DNA of 64,000 bases, from contig NZ_WUBS01000021.1 in NCBI RefSeq assembly GCF_010131535.1, positions 1-64,000 of the forward strand. Direction: 5' to 3'. A program made the position numbers and the translations under genes. Of this stretch, positions 63,823-64,000 are shown in pieces. Source of the stretch: Acerihabitans arboris. Lineage in GTDB: Bacteria; Pseudomonadota; Gammaproteobacteria; Enterobacterales; Enterobacteriaceae. The stretch's first letter is position 1, and the number at the start of each line of letters is the position of its first letter. Below the pieces are notes generated by a model. It saw nothing but the letters and a program-made list of their open reading frames with translations, ran no database searches and was not told where the DNA came from.

Positions 63823-64000
63823 TTAGGCTAATACTCCCACCTCGCGCCAGGCGTTTTCCACCGCCTGCGCCTCGGCATCGGCAAAACGCTCACCGGCATG
63901 TTTAATAGTCAGGCGGGCAAAGGCGGCGAAATCGGCGTTTTGCTTTAACTGGCTATCGCACAGCGTGGCATACCAGATAGCGCCGGCTTTTTCCCACGCA
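63823..64000 (-). CDS. Protealysin-like M4 metalloprotease, C-terminal fragment
   Basis: An open frame enters from the right edge and stops at 63825-63823. The 58 visible residues read AWEKAGAIWYATLCDSQLKQ, then FAAFARLTIKHAGERFAD and VENAWREVGVLA. This is the C-terminal helical end of thermolysin-family (M4) proteases. The catalytic HExxH would lie beyond the window. The emfourin-like gene follows 113 bp downstream, supporting a protealysin-type enzyme. Confidence 0.8.
   Translation of the reverse strand, partial: AWEKAGAIWYATLCDSQLKQNADFAAFARLTIKHAGERFADAEAQAVENAWREVGVLA

Overview
This window is a chromosomal segment of a gamma-proteobacterium of the order Enterobacterales. Almost every gene has a close E. 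coli counterpart, and long blocks keep the E. coli order: ssrA-smpB-ratA-rnfH-bamE-recN-nadK-grpE, rpoE-rseABC-lepA-lepB-rnc-era-recO-pdxJ-acpS-yfhL, yfhH-pgpC-tadA-mltF-purL-glmY-glrK-qseG-glrR-glnB, csiE-suhB-trmJ-iscR-iscS, and rlmN-rodZ-ispG-hisS-yfgM-bamB-der-yfgJ. GC-rich third codon positions, pilW next to rodZ, and a protealysin/emfourin pair point away from Escherichia and towards a Sodalis-, Pectobacterium- or Serratia-like lineage. The species cannot be named from the sequence alone.

Layout. Positions 1-2750 are an accessory patch: the right end of an IS256-type element, a ParD/RelE-type toxin-antitoxin pair, a HigBA pair whose toxin has a premature stop, and a decayed P4-type integrase facing the 3' end of ssrA. 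This looks like the worn end of an island inserted at the tmRNA gene. From 2758 to about 24.8 kb is conserved core: trans-translation (ssrA, smpB), outer-membrane assembly (bamE), SOS repair (recN with two LexA boxes), NAD metabolism (nadK, nadB), heat shock (grpE with a sigma-32 promoter), anaerobic protection (grcA with an FNR box), envelope stress (rpoE-rseABC) and translation/RNA processing (lepA, lepB, rnc, era). From 25 to 31 kb there is a GtrA-type membrane protein behind a short tandem repeat, then yfhH/murQ, pgpC, tadA and mltF. From 31 to 41 kb lie purL, the small RNA GlmY with a sigma-54 promoter and two GlrR boxes, the glrK-qseG-glrR operon that controls it, glnB and glyA. From 41 to 46 kb are csiE, a DUF1007/NicO metal-transport pair and an orphan AT-rich Ig-like-domain gene.

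The most striking departure is at 47.8-51.0 kb. iscR and iscS are intact, but the genes that normally follow (iscU, iscA, hscB, hscA, fdx, iscX) are absent and pepB starts only 155 bp after iscS. The IscS C-terminal tail, which in the family contacts the IscU scaffold, is also unlike the usual one. Other genes expected from E. coli order are missing: hmp between glnB and glyA, and pbpC and yfhM between sseA and ndk. The window ends with a gene for an emfourin-type inhibitor and the 3' end of a protealysin-like M4 metalloprotease gene.
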